A DNA stretch of 64,000 nt, taken from NCBI GenBank assembly GCA_002069785.1, contig MWCA01000003.1, positions 62,001-126,000 on the forward strand. The letters are read 5' to 3'. The first letter of the stretch is position 1. Each line of letters starts with the position of its first letter. Positions 45,770 to 55,204 of the stretch are shown in pieces. A program made the position numbers and the translations under genes. The notes beneath the pieces were generated by a model. That model was given only the letters and a program-made list of their open reading frames with translations, was not told the DNA's origin and made no database searches. The DNA comes from Lentisphaerae bacterium ADurb.Bin242. GTDB lineage: Bacteria; Verrucomicrobiota; Lentisphaeria; Victivallales; UBA1829.

Positions 45770-46987
45770 TCTGGAACAATTCTCCGGGGTTGCTTTGGAA
45801 AGTCATGATGTAAGGGATCGGCTCCTGCGGTTCGGCGGGAGGACGCAGCGTGATGATCCGGGGTTCGTCCGGCTCGATGAACGGGAAATATTCTTTGGGC
45901 GCATGAATCCACTGAAGCTTGATCTCCTGATCCTCCAGCAGCCGGAGCATGTCCCGGATTTCCGGAGCGTCCGACATCCCGAGGAGGTACAGGACCGCTC
46001 CCTGCGGAAGGCTTTCCAGCACTTCGGACAGGATTTCCGCCAGGGAGCCTTCGGACGGTTCCAGTTCGGTGAGAAGCTCGATGATCTTCACGCGGACGCC
46101 CGCGGCGTCGCCGCTGATCTGCATGATGTTTCCTTTCCTGAAACGCGTGATGAAGGTCAGGTAGCAGTATTGGGAGGAGAGATAATCCGTGATGGAGGCC
46201 GCCGCGCTGATGAGCGCTTCGAAATTGTTTTCGGTTTCGTCCAATCCGACGGAGTCCGCGCTGGAGTCGAGGATCAGGATGATCCGGTCGGTGGTGGAGG
46301 CCTCGAATTCGCGGATCATCAGTTCCTGCTTGGAGGCGGTCAGCCTCCAGTGGACATAGCGGATTTCGTCGCCGGGGCGGTACGGCCGGACGCCGAAAAA
46401 GTCGCTTCCGAGCCCGGCGTGACCCAGGATGCGCCCCTCCCGGTTGACCGAATTGCTGCTGGTGCTGTCGGTCGGAAGAAACCGCGGACCGACGATTTTC
46501 GGGGTGATGGTCGCTTCTCCGGGAAGATGAAAGGTCTTTTTCATGAGAAACAGCCCGCAGGGATCGCCCCCGACAACGGCCAGCGGATCGAGATGGAAAT
46601 GCCCGCGGCGTTCCGCCGTGATGGTCCGGCGCAGAGTAAAGACCTCCTTCGGCCCCAGCGGCGGAATCTCCCAGGCGGCCCGTTTCCCCGCGACGAACGG
46701 CAGTTTCTCCACCACCGAGAGAGACTGCCGGTAAAACGGGAACCGGTTGGTGACCGTCAGCGGAAGCGACACCGTTCCCAGGCATACGCCGTCGTCCGTC
46801 TTCTCCCGGACGACCGAAATGCCGAAGGGCGTGAAGAAGGAAAGGAGAAAACAGGAAAAGGCAATGGAACAGAAGACCGAAGCCACCAGAGCCGTGATCA
46901 GCCCCACGTTCATGAGGGCGACCCCCAATGCCGCCGCCGTGGCGGCAAGAAACAGGAAACCGCCTAGAGTCGGACGGGGAATAAACA

Positions 46988-46988
<1 letters not shown>
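45744..46988 (-). CDS. DUF58 domain protein
   Basis: A 414-residue protein with two N-terminal membrane helices (residues 8-50). The DUF58 signature is GVRPYRPGDEIRYVHWRLTASKQELMIREFE, followed by a von Willebrand-A-like fold (ILILDSSADS). DUF58 proteins almost always pair with MoxR ATPases and transglutaminases, as here, and are thought to help assemble envelope or metalloprotein complexes. Its ATG at 46988 overlaps the MoxR stop (TGATG), so the two are translationally coupled. The longer frame to 47213 lies within moxR and is not needed. Confidence 0.92.
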
Positions 46989-48316
<1,328 letters not shown>

Positions 48317-48340
48317 TCTTCAGTCTTTCCTGAAAAACCG

Positions 48341-49432
48341 TTATTCTTCATCCTCGATTTCACCGTAGGCGATGTCGTTCTCATCGAACATGCTCTTGAG
48401 GTCTTTCCGGTCGATGGCCTTGAACAGGGCCTCGTCCGCGCTGACAAACCCCTTCTGGACGACTTCGAACAGACTGTTGTTCATGGTGCGCATGCCCTGC
48501 TTGGTTCCGGTCTGGAGCACCGACTCGATCTGGAAAATCTTGTTTTCGCGGATGAGGTTGGAAACGGCCGAGTTGACCACCAGGATTTCAAGCGCGGCGA
48601 TACGTCCTTTCCCGATCCGTTTGCAGAGGGTCTGGGCGACGACGCCCTTGAGCGAGCCGGAAAGCATTGCGCGGATCTGTTCCTGGCGGTTGGCGGGGAA
48701 CTGCTGGATGATGCGGTCCACGGTGCTGGCTGCGGTCGTGGTATGCAAAGTTCCGAAAACCAGGTGTCCGGTTTCGGCGGTCTCCAGCGCGATTTCGACG
48801 GTTTCCAGGTCGCGCATTTCGCCGACGAGCACAATGTCCGGGTCTTCTCGGAGGGCGGCGCGCAGCGCGTTGGAGAAGCTTTTGGTGTGACGTCCCACCT
48901 CGCGGTGGTTGATTAGGCACTTTTTGCTTTTGTGGACGAATTCGACGGGGTCCTCGATTGTGATGATATGGTCGGTCCGGGTCCGGTTGATGAAGTCGAC
49001 CATGGCGGCCAGCGTGGTGGACTTTCCGGAACCGGTCGGCCCGGTCACCAGCACCAGCCCCTTGCTCAGGGTGCAGAGGTCGGCGACGACCGGGGGAAGG
49101 TTCAGCTGTTCGAAGGTGAGGATGTTGGCCGGGATCAGCCGGGCGACGATGCCGACGCCGTTCAGGTCGCGGAAGATATTGACGCGGAAGCGGTCGCCCG
49201 TGGGAAGGGAGTAGGCCAGGTCGGTGTCGTTGATTTCCTTGAACTGGTCGATGTTGCGCTGCGGCATGATTTCAAAAGCCAGCGCCTCGATGTCGTCGCT
49301 GGTCAGGGGTTCCGATTCCGTGAAGATCATCTCGCCGTCGATTCGGTAGGCGACGGGCATATTGCTGCTCAGGTGCGCGTCTGAAGCTCTCTGTTCAAGC
49401 ATGAATTCCAGAAATACGTCAATATCCGGCAT
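48341..49432 (-). CDS. PilT/PilU-family type IV pilus retraction ATPase
   Basis: A 363-residue secretion-type ATPase. It starts with the PilT-like N-domain (LEFMLEQRASDAHLSSNMPVAYRIDGEM). Walker A is at residues 131-139 (GPTGSGKST), followed by the Asp box TIEDPVEFVH, Walker B ALREDPDIVLVGEMRDLET and the His box ETGHLVFGTLHT. It powers pilus disassembly or twitching. Beyond it, the window contains no other type IV pilus machinery genes, only the scattered pseudopilins it might serve. It is the first gene of the run ending in the transglutaminase. A promoter lies about 75 bp upstream. Confidence 0.93.
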   Translation of the reverse strand: MPDIDVFLEFMLEQRASDAHLSSNMPVAYRIDGEMIFTESEPLTSDDIEALAFEIMPQRNIDQFKEINDTDLAYSLPTGDRFRVNIFRDLNGVGIVARLIPANILTFEQLNLPPVVADLCTLSKGLVLVTGPTGSGKSTTLAAMVDFINRTRTDHIITIEDPVEFVHKSKKCLINHREVGRHTKSFSNALRAALREDPDIVLVGEMRDLETVEIALETAETGHLVFGTLHTTTAASTVDRIIQQFPANRQEQIRAMLSGSLKGVVAQTLCKRIGKGRIAALEILVVNSAVSNLIRENKIFQIESVLQTGTKQGMRTMNNSLFEVVQKGFVSADEALFKAIDRKDLKSMFDENDIAYGEIEDEE

Positions 49433-49506
49433 ATTGATTTCCTTTCTTCTGTTATTGGGGTCTTTCTGTGGAATGTATGAAAAACTCCGGGATCAAATTT
49501 TCTTAC

Positions 49507-49534
49507 ACAATAGCATGCCATTACCGGTTTTCAA
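49507..49534 (-). promoter_or_regulatory. Promoter of the pilT-moxR-DUF58-tgpA operon
   Basis: On the minus strand, TTGAAA (complement of 49529-49534), 16 bp and TATTGT (complement of 49507-49512), giving a leader of about 65 nt before pilT. Confidence 0.55.
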
Positions 49535-49769
49535 ATCGGAAATCACGAACTTTCATCCGAATATTTCATCTGTTTTTTCCCGAATTCCGGAACTTCCCGG
49601 GAAAATCTCGATTTTTCCCCGCTTGCTCCCGGTCTTCAAAATGCCCTGCGGCAAAGGCAGAAGGCAAAGAGCATAAGGTCTCCGCACCCTCAAACTCTGC
49701 GGCGGACGGAAATCGTCTGAACCCCGGCGGGCATGCCTGCCGTCCCTATGGAAAATTCCGCGGACCGCA
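49535..49769. other. Intergenic part between divergent pilT and oxidoreductase genes
   Basis: The whole gap between the divergent genes is about 410 bp. Outside the two promoters I see no small gene with a good ribosome site, no tRNA-like fold and no repeat. Confidence 0.35.
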
Positions 49770-49797
49770 TTGCTTTTCCGGCATTTTGTGCTAGCTT
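49770..49797 (+). promoter_or_regulatory. Possible promoter of the FAD oxidoreductase gene
   Basis: TTGCTT (49770-49775), 16 bp and TAGCTT (49792-49797), about 50 bp before ATG 49846. Both hexamers are weak but correctly spaced. Confidence 0.35.
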
Positions 49798-49845
49798 GTC
49801 TTCTGTCGGATTGACGGTGCAAACATCCACAGGGAAGGAATGGAA

Positions 49846-51108
49846 ATGTCGATTCAAAAATGGGACGCTGCGGTGATCGGAGCCGGGCCCGCCGGGCTTT
49901 GTTCGGCCCTCCAATGTGCGCGGGAAGGTTTGAAAACGCTTCTGGTCGAAAAAAACGGGATTTCCGGCGGAGCGATCACCGCCGCGGGGATCAATTATCC
50001 GGGGATTTTTCAGGCGTGGGGACGTCAGTTGATCGCGGGCATCGGCTGGGAACTGGTGAAGAAAACCCTGCTCGAAACGGGAGCGCCCCTCCCGGATTTT
50101 TCCGTTCCGGGCGACGGTTCCAACCGCGGAATGCACGTTCCGATCAATCCGCTTCTGTTCGCGGCGATCGCCGACGAGGAACTGCTGAAAGCGGGCGTTT
50201 CCATTCAATATCACACCATGCCGGGCGCGCTCAAGCCGACCCGGGACGGCTGGACGCTGACCCTTTGCGGCAAGGACGGTCTGTTTGAGGCGGAAAGCGC
50301 GGTCGTCATCGACTGCACCGGGGACGCCAACGCGGTCAAAATGGCCGGGTTCCCCTGCAATGAACCGTTGGAATGCCAGCCGGGCTCCCTCAGCATTTAC
50401 GTGGACAACTTCGATCCGGCCGCGCTGGATACGGAGGCGCTCCAGAGGGAGTTCGACAAGGCCGTTGCGCGCGGAGAAGTCTCCGCGGAGGATTTCGGAT
50501 GGTCCAAAAAATTCAACATCGGCTTTCTTCTCGGACGCGGGAAAAACTCCAACCATATTTGCGGGATCAATGCCGCCGACAGCGCCGGACGGACCGCCAT
50601 CGAGATTGCCGGCCGGCAGTCGGTCCGGCGGGTTTACCGTTTCCTGAAACGGCAGCCGGGGCTGGAAAAAGTGCAATTCCATATCCGTTCCGCCGAGTGC
50701 GGGGTCCGGGAAACCCGCACCATCCGGGGCGAAGAAACCGTGACGCTGGAAGATTATTTCTCCGGACGGAAATTCGCGGACGCCCTGTGCTGCAGCTTCT
50801 ATCCGATCGACCTCCATGACGCCCGGCTGGGGCTGGATTTCCGGCGTCTGCCCGAAGGGGTCACGCCGACCATTCCGCGGGGGGCGCTGGTCCCGAAAGG
50901 CTCGAAGGGACTGCTTGCCGCCGGACGGATCGTCTCTTCCGACCGGCTGGCCAATTCGGCGCTCCGGGTTCAGGCCACCTGTATGGCGACCGGTCAGGCG
51001 GCCGGAGCCATGGCCGTGTTGTGCCGGAGAAACTCCTGCGGCGCCATGGATCTGGAATTGTCCGAAATACGGGCGCTTCTGGAAAAACACGGCGCGATCG
51101 TTCCGTAG
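49846..51108 (+). CDS. FAD-dependent oxidoreductase
   Basis: A 420-residue flavoprotein of the FAD_oxidored type. It has the N-terminal dinucleotide fold DAAVIGAGPAGLCSALQCAREG followed by TLLVEKNGISGGAITAAGIN, the mid-protein VVIDCTGDANAVKMAG, and the C-terminal GLLAAGRIVSSDRLANSALRVQATCMATGQAAGAMA. That is the usual end of the FAD site. The substrate is not evident. Of the two possible ATGs, 49846 is preferred because AAGGA lies 6 nt before it, whereas 49840 directly abuts that sequence. It is transcribed alone, convergent with the DUF3592 gene (43 bp apart). Confidence 0.85.
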   Translation: MSIQKWDAAVIGAGPAGLCSALQCAREGLKTLLVEKNGISGGAITAAGINYPGIFQAWGRQLIAGIGWELVKKTLLETGAPLPDFSVPGDGSNRGMHVPINPLLFAAIADEELLKAGVSIQYHTMPGALKPTRDGWTLTLCGKDGLFEAESAVVIDCTGDANAVKMAGFPCNEPLECQPGSLSIYVDNFDPAALDTEALQREFDKAVARGEVSAEDFGWSKKFNIGFLLGRGKNSNHICGINAADSAGRTAIEIAGRQSVRRVYRFLKRQPGLEKVQFHIRSAECGVRETRTIRGEETVTLEDYFSGRKFADALCCSFYPIDLHDARLGLDFRRLPEGVTPTIPRGALVPKGSKGLLAAGRIVSSDRLANSALRVQATCMATGQAAGAMAVLCRRNSCGAMDLELSEIRALLEKHGAIVP

Positions 51109-51151
51109 GAAGGTCTCCGGCAATTCAGCCGTGCGGAATGCAATCCCAGAA

Positions 51152-52333
51152 TCACTCGGATTCCACCACATCGGCTCCGCAAGCCGGACAATGTCCCGTT
51201 TTCCGGAGAAGTTCGATGTTTCCCCGTTCGCAGAGGCATACCCCGCAGACCGGACAGACAAGAGCTTTCTTTTTCCGCAGATTCCATCTTCGGGAAATTT
51301 CCATGAAAAACGGTCCCAGAAACATTCCGGCCATTCCCCAGCCGATCAGAAGCGCCAGTCCCGAGGATCGGACGGCTTCGGCATCCGGGCCGTTCTGTGA
51401 TCGCAGGAAATATCCCATCGGAACCAGAAACAGAATCCAGCCGGCCAGACAAAGATGCGGAAGGGAGTCTGTTTGAGGAAAGGAGCGGGGATTGGGAATC
51501 TCCGACCGTTTCCATTTTTTTTCCGGACTCCGGGGCGGAATTCCCAGCGGAGTACCGCAGGCCGGACAGGCGTTTTGCGTGAGCGCCTTCGTGCGCATCC
51601 GGGTCAGTTTGAATGAAAAACAATCCGGATTCGGGCAGACGACCAGGAATACGGGCGGATTTTTCTTTTTCAGGAGACGGATCAGCAGGAAGGGAAAGAA
51701 AAAAATCAACGGATAGGAAAGCAGAAAAAAATGACTGTCGAAAAACCGGGTCAGTGCGATGACAATCCCGAAACACGCCAGACAGTATAAAGCAGGAGTT
51801 GCATAGTGGAGAAATCCGCAGTCTCCTTTCCGGCAGTCATATACAAGGATTGCCGGTTTCCGCGCAGGGCGGAGGACAATGTAAATGCCGATTCCCGCAA
51901 GGATGAATCCGCCCAGCCAGAGAATCACCCGCAGAACCCGGGCGGAAGTGGACAGGTCGTTCCAGCAGAAAAGGGCGCTTTCCGAAAGAGCCTTCGGATT
52001 GACGAGAATCCGCAGGGGACGGCCGACGGAAAATCGATCTGAAACCGGATTGGACGAGGATGCCGGGAGGGTTTCTTCGCCGAAATATGGATTGTCTTCC
52101 GCCGTATACTTCCAACGCAGGACGCGTCGTGTATTTGCCGCGTTTTTGCGGGCGCCCCGGGATTCCACAATCCGGATATCCGTCAACACGGCCTGGACCG
52201 GGGTCCAGGAATTTTTTTGTATCTCGTTCAGAAGTTTCGCCTTGCCCCAGAAAAAAATCAGGAGCAGACCGAGAATCAGCCAGAAAACTCCGGGAATATA
52301 TTTCTGTCCGATCAGGTCTTTATGAAATTTCAT
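51152..52333 (-). CDS. DUF3592-type membrane protein with two zinc-ribbon-like motifs
   Basis: A 393-residue membrane protein. The first helix (residues 14-31) and a following extracytoplasmic beta domain (WTPVQAVLTDIRIVESRG onward) match DUF3592. More hydrophobic helices lie near 135-153, 178-196, 203-217, 296-312 and 330-347. Two cysteine clusters, CPNPDC with CPAC (near 230-260) and CPVCGVCLC with CPAC (near the C-terminus), look like zinc ribbons facing the cytoplasm. Function unknown. Its start lies about 40 bp after the broken LacI gene and may use that promoter. Confidence 0.75.
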   Translation of the reverse strand: MKFHKDLIGQKYIPGVFWLILGLLLIFFWGKAKLLNEIQKNSWTPVQAVLTDIRIVESRGARKNAANTRRVLRWKYTAEDNPYFGEETLPASSSNPVSDRFSVGRPLRILVNPKALSESALFCWNDLSTSARVLRVILWLGGFILAGIGIYIVLRPARKPAILVYDCRKGDCGFLHYATPALYCLACFGIVIALTRFFDSHFFLLSYPLIFFFPFLLIRLLKKKNPPVFLVVCPNPDCFSFKLTRMRTKALTQNACPACGTPLGIPPRSPEKKWKRSEIPNPRSFPQTDSLPHLCLAGWILFLVPMGYFLRSQNGPDAEAVRSSGLALLIGWGMAGMFLGPFFMEISRRWNLRKKKALVCPVCGVCLCERGNIELLRKTGHCPACGADVVESE

Positions 52334-52372
52334 GATTTCCCTCCCCTTTGGAATTCCGTTTTTCCGGAAGCG

Positions 52373-52665
52373 TTATGTGTTCAGCTTTTTGATGGAGTTT
52401 CCATAAACGCGAGTTACGGGAAGAATCTGATGCGTGACGAATTTCTCGCCGCGGGGGTGTCGTTCGGAGCAATGATGCAAGTTATGTCCGGAGCCTCCCG
52501 GAGAATTTGTTCCGCGACGTTGTAGTCATCGGCGGTGATTTGTGTGCAGGGACAGTCCGGAAGTTCCGTTGCCGGCAGAAGGATGGGAACTTTCTCGTCA
52601 TGGAAGGTCCGGGAAACGGAGGCCACGGAGACCCCGGCCAATTTTGCGATCTCTTTGATATTCAT
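52373..52665 (-). pseudogene. Truncated LacI-family regulator
   Basis: ATG 52665, with AAGGAGA 9 nt upstream, begins a proper LacI helix-turn-helix (MNIKEIAKLAGVSVASVSRTF). After about 25 residues it jumps to a piece of effector domain (QITADDYNVAEQIL, PDITCIIAPNDTPAA) and stops at 52414. The hinge and roughly 200 residues are missing. In another frame the DNA continues with PVTRVYGNSIKKLNT and a stop at 52373, resembling a LacI C-terminal segment. So there is at least one large internal deletion plus a frameshift. It retains a good promoter and ribosome site and might still make an 83-residue DNA-binding peptide. It probably once regulated the adjacent rhamnosidase. Confidence 0.65.
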
Positions 52666-52710
52666 CCCCGAAGGTCTCCTTTTCGACAGAAAATGGGAAC
52701 TATTTACCCT

Positions 52711-52739
52711 AATATAAATCATTACTTCCGAAAAATCAA
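52711..52739 (-). promoter_or_regulatory. Promoter of the LacI remnant
   Basis: On the minus strand, TTGATT (complement of 52734-52739), 17 bp and TATATT (complement of 52711-52716). The -35 and spacer lie inside the left inverted repeat. The other repeat copy has the same -35 but no -10. Confidence 0.5.
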
Positions 52740-52766
52740 CCGGACCGGAAAAAACAAAAAAAGGGT
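52716..52766 (+). repeat. Left copy of a ~50-bp inverted repeat flanking the rhamnosidase
   Basis: This 51-bp segment is repeated in inverted orientation at 55149-55197. Positions 52725-52761 match 55153-55189 perfectly over 37 bp, and the outer parts match with two single-base indels. It contains the palindrome CCGGACCGG-like core and A-runs. It ends 3 bp from the rhamnosidase stop codon and carries part of the LacI-remnant promoter. Confidence 0.85.
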
Positions 52767-52769
52767 GAA

Positions 52770-55001
52770 CTATTTCTTCCATCCGCATTCATAGACGGCG
52801 GAGGCGGCTTTCTGCTCGCGGCAGGAGCCGTCCGGCAGATACACCCGGCAGGGAATCCCTTTCGGAACGGTCAGAGCCAGATGGAACCGGCCGTTTTTCT
52901 TCTTCCAGTTCACCTTGACTTTTCCGCCCGGAATGGAATAGGAGACATCCAGCGAATCCAGATCTTCCGGAGCGAACGGACGGATCGTCAGTTCAGAGAA
53001 TCCGGGGTGTTTTTCATCGGGAACGATTCCCGCGAGGTACTGCATCATCCAGGCGGCGATATCGCCGAACATGATGTGGTTCCGGGAACTGTCTCCGGAC
53101 CACGTTTCCCAGAGCGTCGTTGCGCCGTGGTTGACCCAGTCGGCCCAGCCGGGGAACGCGGGCTGCGTGATCATCCGGTAGGCCGTCTCCGCGTATCCGT
53201 AACCGGCCAGGGCGCGCGGGACGTATTTCGCGCCGAGGATTCCGAAATCCGTACGGCAGCCGTTCGCAAGGACCGCCTCGTTCAGCTTCGCGGCGGTTTT
53301 CGCACATTCCGTCGCGGGACAGAGCCTCTGATAAAGCGCACAGGCGAGAGCCGTCATTTCCCCCTTGGCGTAAGTGCCGTCTCCGTTGTAGAACATTTTG
53401 TTGAAGGCGTCTTTGATTTCGACCGCGAGGGTACGGAAGGTCCTGGCGTCGTCCTTGAAGCCCAGCAGTTCGGCGCATTTCATCATCACGACGGTGTCCG
53501 CGTAATAATAGCCGGTCGAGGTCACACGCACATCGGTGATCCGGGAAATATCCGCGTGGCACCAGTCGCCGAGGCCGAACCCGACGATGTGGCCGGTCGC
53601 CATCGTGCCGAGAAACTCGATGTAGCGTTTCATTTTTTCATAGTTCTCTTCGAGGATGCGCTTCTCGCCGCTGTAGATGTAGACATACCACGGAATGAGG
53701 ATGAATGCACTGTCCCACGCCGGGCTGGAACCCCAGTTGAAGCCCCAGCCGGAGGTCGGGACGATGCCGGGGAGCTGTCCGTTGGGACGCTGCGCGTCGG
53801 CGATCGTCTGTTCCCAGTCGTGATAACTCGACGCCATGTCGAACAGGAAGAGTCCCGTTTCCGCGGCCAGCAGGGCATCGCCCATCCACCCGTTTTTCTC
53901 GCGGTGCGGACAATCCGTCGGGATTCCCGTGAAGTTGTCGATGAAGCTCCAGCGGGTGCATTCGAACAGCTTGTTCAGGATCGCATCGGAACTTTTGAAT
54001 TCCGTCAGAGACCGGAACGACGTATGCACCAGACAGCCTTCAAGTCCGAGGATTTCCGCCTCGCCCGTCACCGAAACTTCCACATAGCGGAAACCGTGGT
54101 AAGTGAAACGCGGCTCCCATTCCTCCGGCGCGCCGCCCTTGAGCGTGTAGCGGTCGGTCTGGGTCTCTCCGGATTGGATGTAACTGGAAATATTGTCCTG
54201 AAGAATCTGGTCTTTGGAAGAGCTGATATTTTCCGCGTAGCGCAGTTTGATTTCCGCGCCCGCGGCGCCCTTGACCCTGATATAAGCCCAGCCGGTGATA
54301 TTCTGCCCGACGTCATAGATTTTCGCGCCGTCGAAAGATTTGAAGACCTGAACAGGAGAAATCCGGGCCATGACCTTGCAGGGCGGTATGGTTTGTTCCG
54401 TCAGGACTCCGCCGGGACCGGGAACGATTGAAGCGGGAACCCACTTCGTATCCTTGAATCCGGGCGCGGACCAGCCGTCGCGTTCCCTGCGGGCGTCATA
54501 GAATTCGCCGTTGCGGAGTTCGTTGAAACGGATCGGGCCGTCTTCGCGCAGACATTTCCACGAAGCATCGGAAAGCAGTGCGGGCTTGCCGTCCAGCTCC
54601 AGTTCGAAAATGAACTTGGGATAATCCAGCCAGGAAGCCTTGTCGAAGTGCCAGACTTCATTTGTGGAACAGTCGTACCAGCCGTTGCCGAGAACGACGC
54701 CGAAGACGTTTTCTCCTTTCCGCAGAAGCTTCGTCACATCGTAACGGACATAACGGCTCCGGCGGTCATATTGCGTGACCACGGGATCGAGGACGCTGTC
54801 GCCCACCTTCTTTCCGTTGAGGTAAAGTTCGGACCAGCCCAGCCCGCAGAAGAACACCTCCGCCTGTTTCTCTTTTCCGGCAAACGAAAACGATTTCCTG
54901 AAAAACGGCGCGGGCTTCGCCGCCGCCTTGAAGGAAACATGCGTAAATCCGGCTCCGATCCACTTTGCGTTCCAGACCCTGTCATTCTGAAGGTTCATCA
55001 T
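52770..55001 (-). CDS. Alpha-L-rhamnosidase, GH78
   Basis: A 743-residue GH78 enzyme that removes alpha-L-rhamnose from pectic or glycosidic substrates. N-terminal beta domains (AKWIGAGF, FCGLGWSELYLNGKKVGDSVLDPVVTQYDRR, DVGQNITGWAYI, YHGFRYVEVS) precede the (alpha/alpha)6 barrel. The active-site signature GIPTDCPHREKNGWMGDALLA lies around residues 355-375; later come GHIVGFGLGDWCH and WANHG-like WADWVNHGATTLWETW. There is no signal peptide, so it is probably intracellular. It lies between two inverted repeats, with the truncated LacI gene beyond its 3' end. In the opposite orientation it would be divergent from that regulator. Confidence 0.93.
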   Translation of the reverse strand: MMNLQNDRVWNAKWIGAGFTHVSFKAAAKPAPFFRKSFSFAGKEKQAEVFFCGLGWSELYLNGKKVGDSVLDPVVTQYDRRSRYVRYDVTKLLRKGENVFGVVLGNGWYDCSTNEVWHFDKASWLDYPKFIFELELDGKPALLSDASWKCLREDGPIRFNELRNGEFYDARRERDGWSAPGFKDTKWVPASIVPGPGGVLTEQTIPPCKVMARISPVQVFKSFDGAKIYDVGQNITGWAYIRVKGAAGAEIKLRYAENISSSKDQILQDNISSYIQSGETQTDRYTLKGGAPEEWEPRFTYHGFRYVEVSVTGEAEILGLEGCLVHTSFRSLTEFKSSDAILNKLFECTRWSFIDNFTGIPTDCPHREKNGWMGDALLAAETGLFLFDMASSYHDWEQTIADAQRPNGQLPGIVPTSGWGFNWGSSPAWDSAFILIPWYVYIYSGEKRILEENYEKMKRYIEFLGTMATGHIVGFGLGDWCHADISRITDVRVTSTGYYYADTVVMMKCAELLGFKDDARTFRTLAVEIKDAFNKMFYNGDGTYAKGEMTALACALYQRLCPATECAKTAAKLNEAVLANGCRTDFGILGAKYVPRALAGYGYAETAYRMITQPAFPGWADWVNHGATTLWETWSGDSSRNHIMFGDIAAWMMQYLAGIVPDEKHPGFSELTIRPFAPEDLDSLDVSYSIPGGKVKVNWKKKNGRFHLALTVPKGIPCRVYLPDGSCREQKAASAVYECGWKK

Positions 55002-55148
55002 AAAATTATGGCTCCCGGCTGTTTCAGCTGCTTATTTTTTTGTCACGGTCAACGATCTCCGACCGGGCGAGCCATGAATATACAGGCACGGCGCATGAAA
55101 ATCAAGGCGGCTTGACTCTTTTGGAAGGTCTCTTTCAGCACAGATTCG

Positions 55149-55197
55149 ACCCTTTTTTGTTTTTTCCGGTCCGGTTGATTTTTCGGAAGAATGATTT
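55149..55197 (-). repeat. Right copy of the inverted repeat flanking the rhamnosidase
   Basis: A 49-bp inverted copy of 52716-52766, with 37 bp identical (55153-55189). It carries TTGATT on the plus strand (55175-55180), but the sequence where a -10 should be reads TAAGAA, so it is promoter-dead. It ends 8 bp from the stop codon of the gene at 55205. Confidence 0.85.
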
Positions 55198-55204
55198 TAA
55201 GAAT

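Noticed and set aside
43160..45808. 882-codon plus-strand frame opposite the transglutaminase gene
   Set aside because: Antisense shadow; the minus-strand protein has the full catalytic triad and membrane helices.
52322..52333. Palindrome ATGAAATTTCAT at the start of the DUF3592 gene, similar to the cassette 3 operator
   Set aside because: It is the coding sequence for Met-Lys-Phe-His at the gene start and the half-site spacing differs from the operator at 60443.
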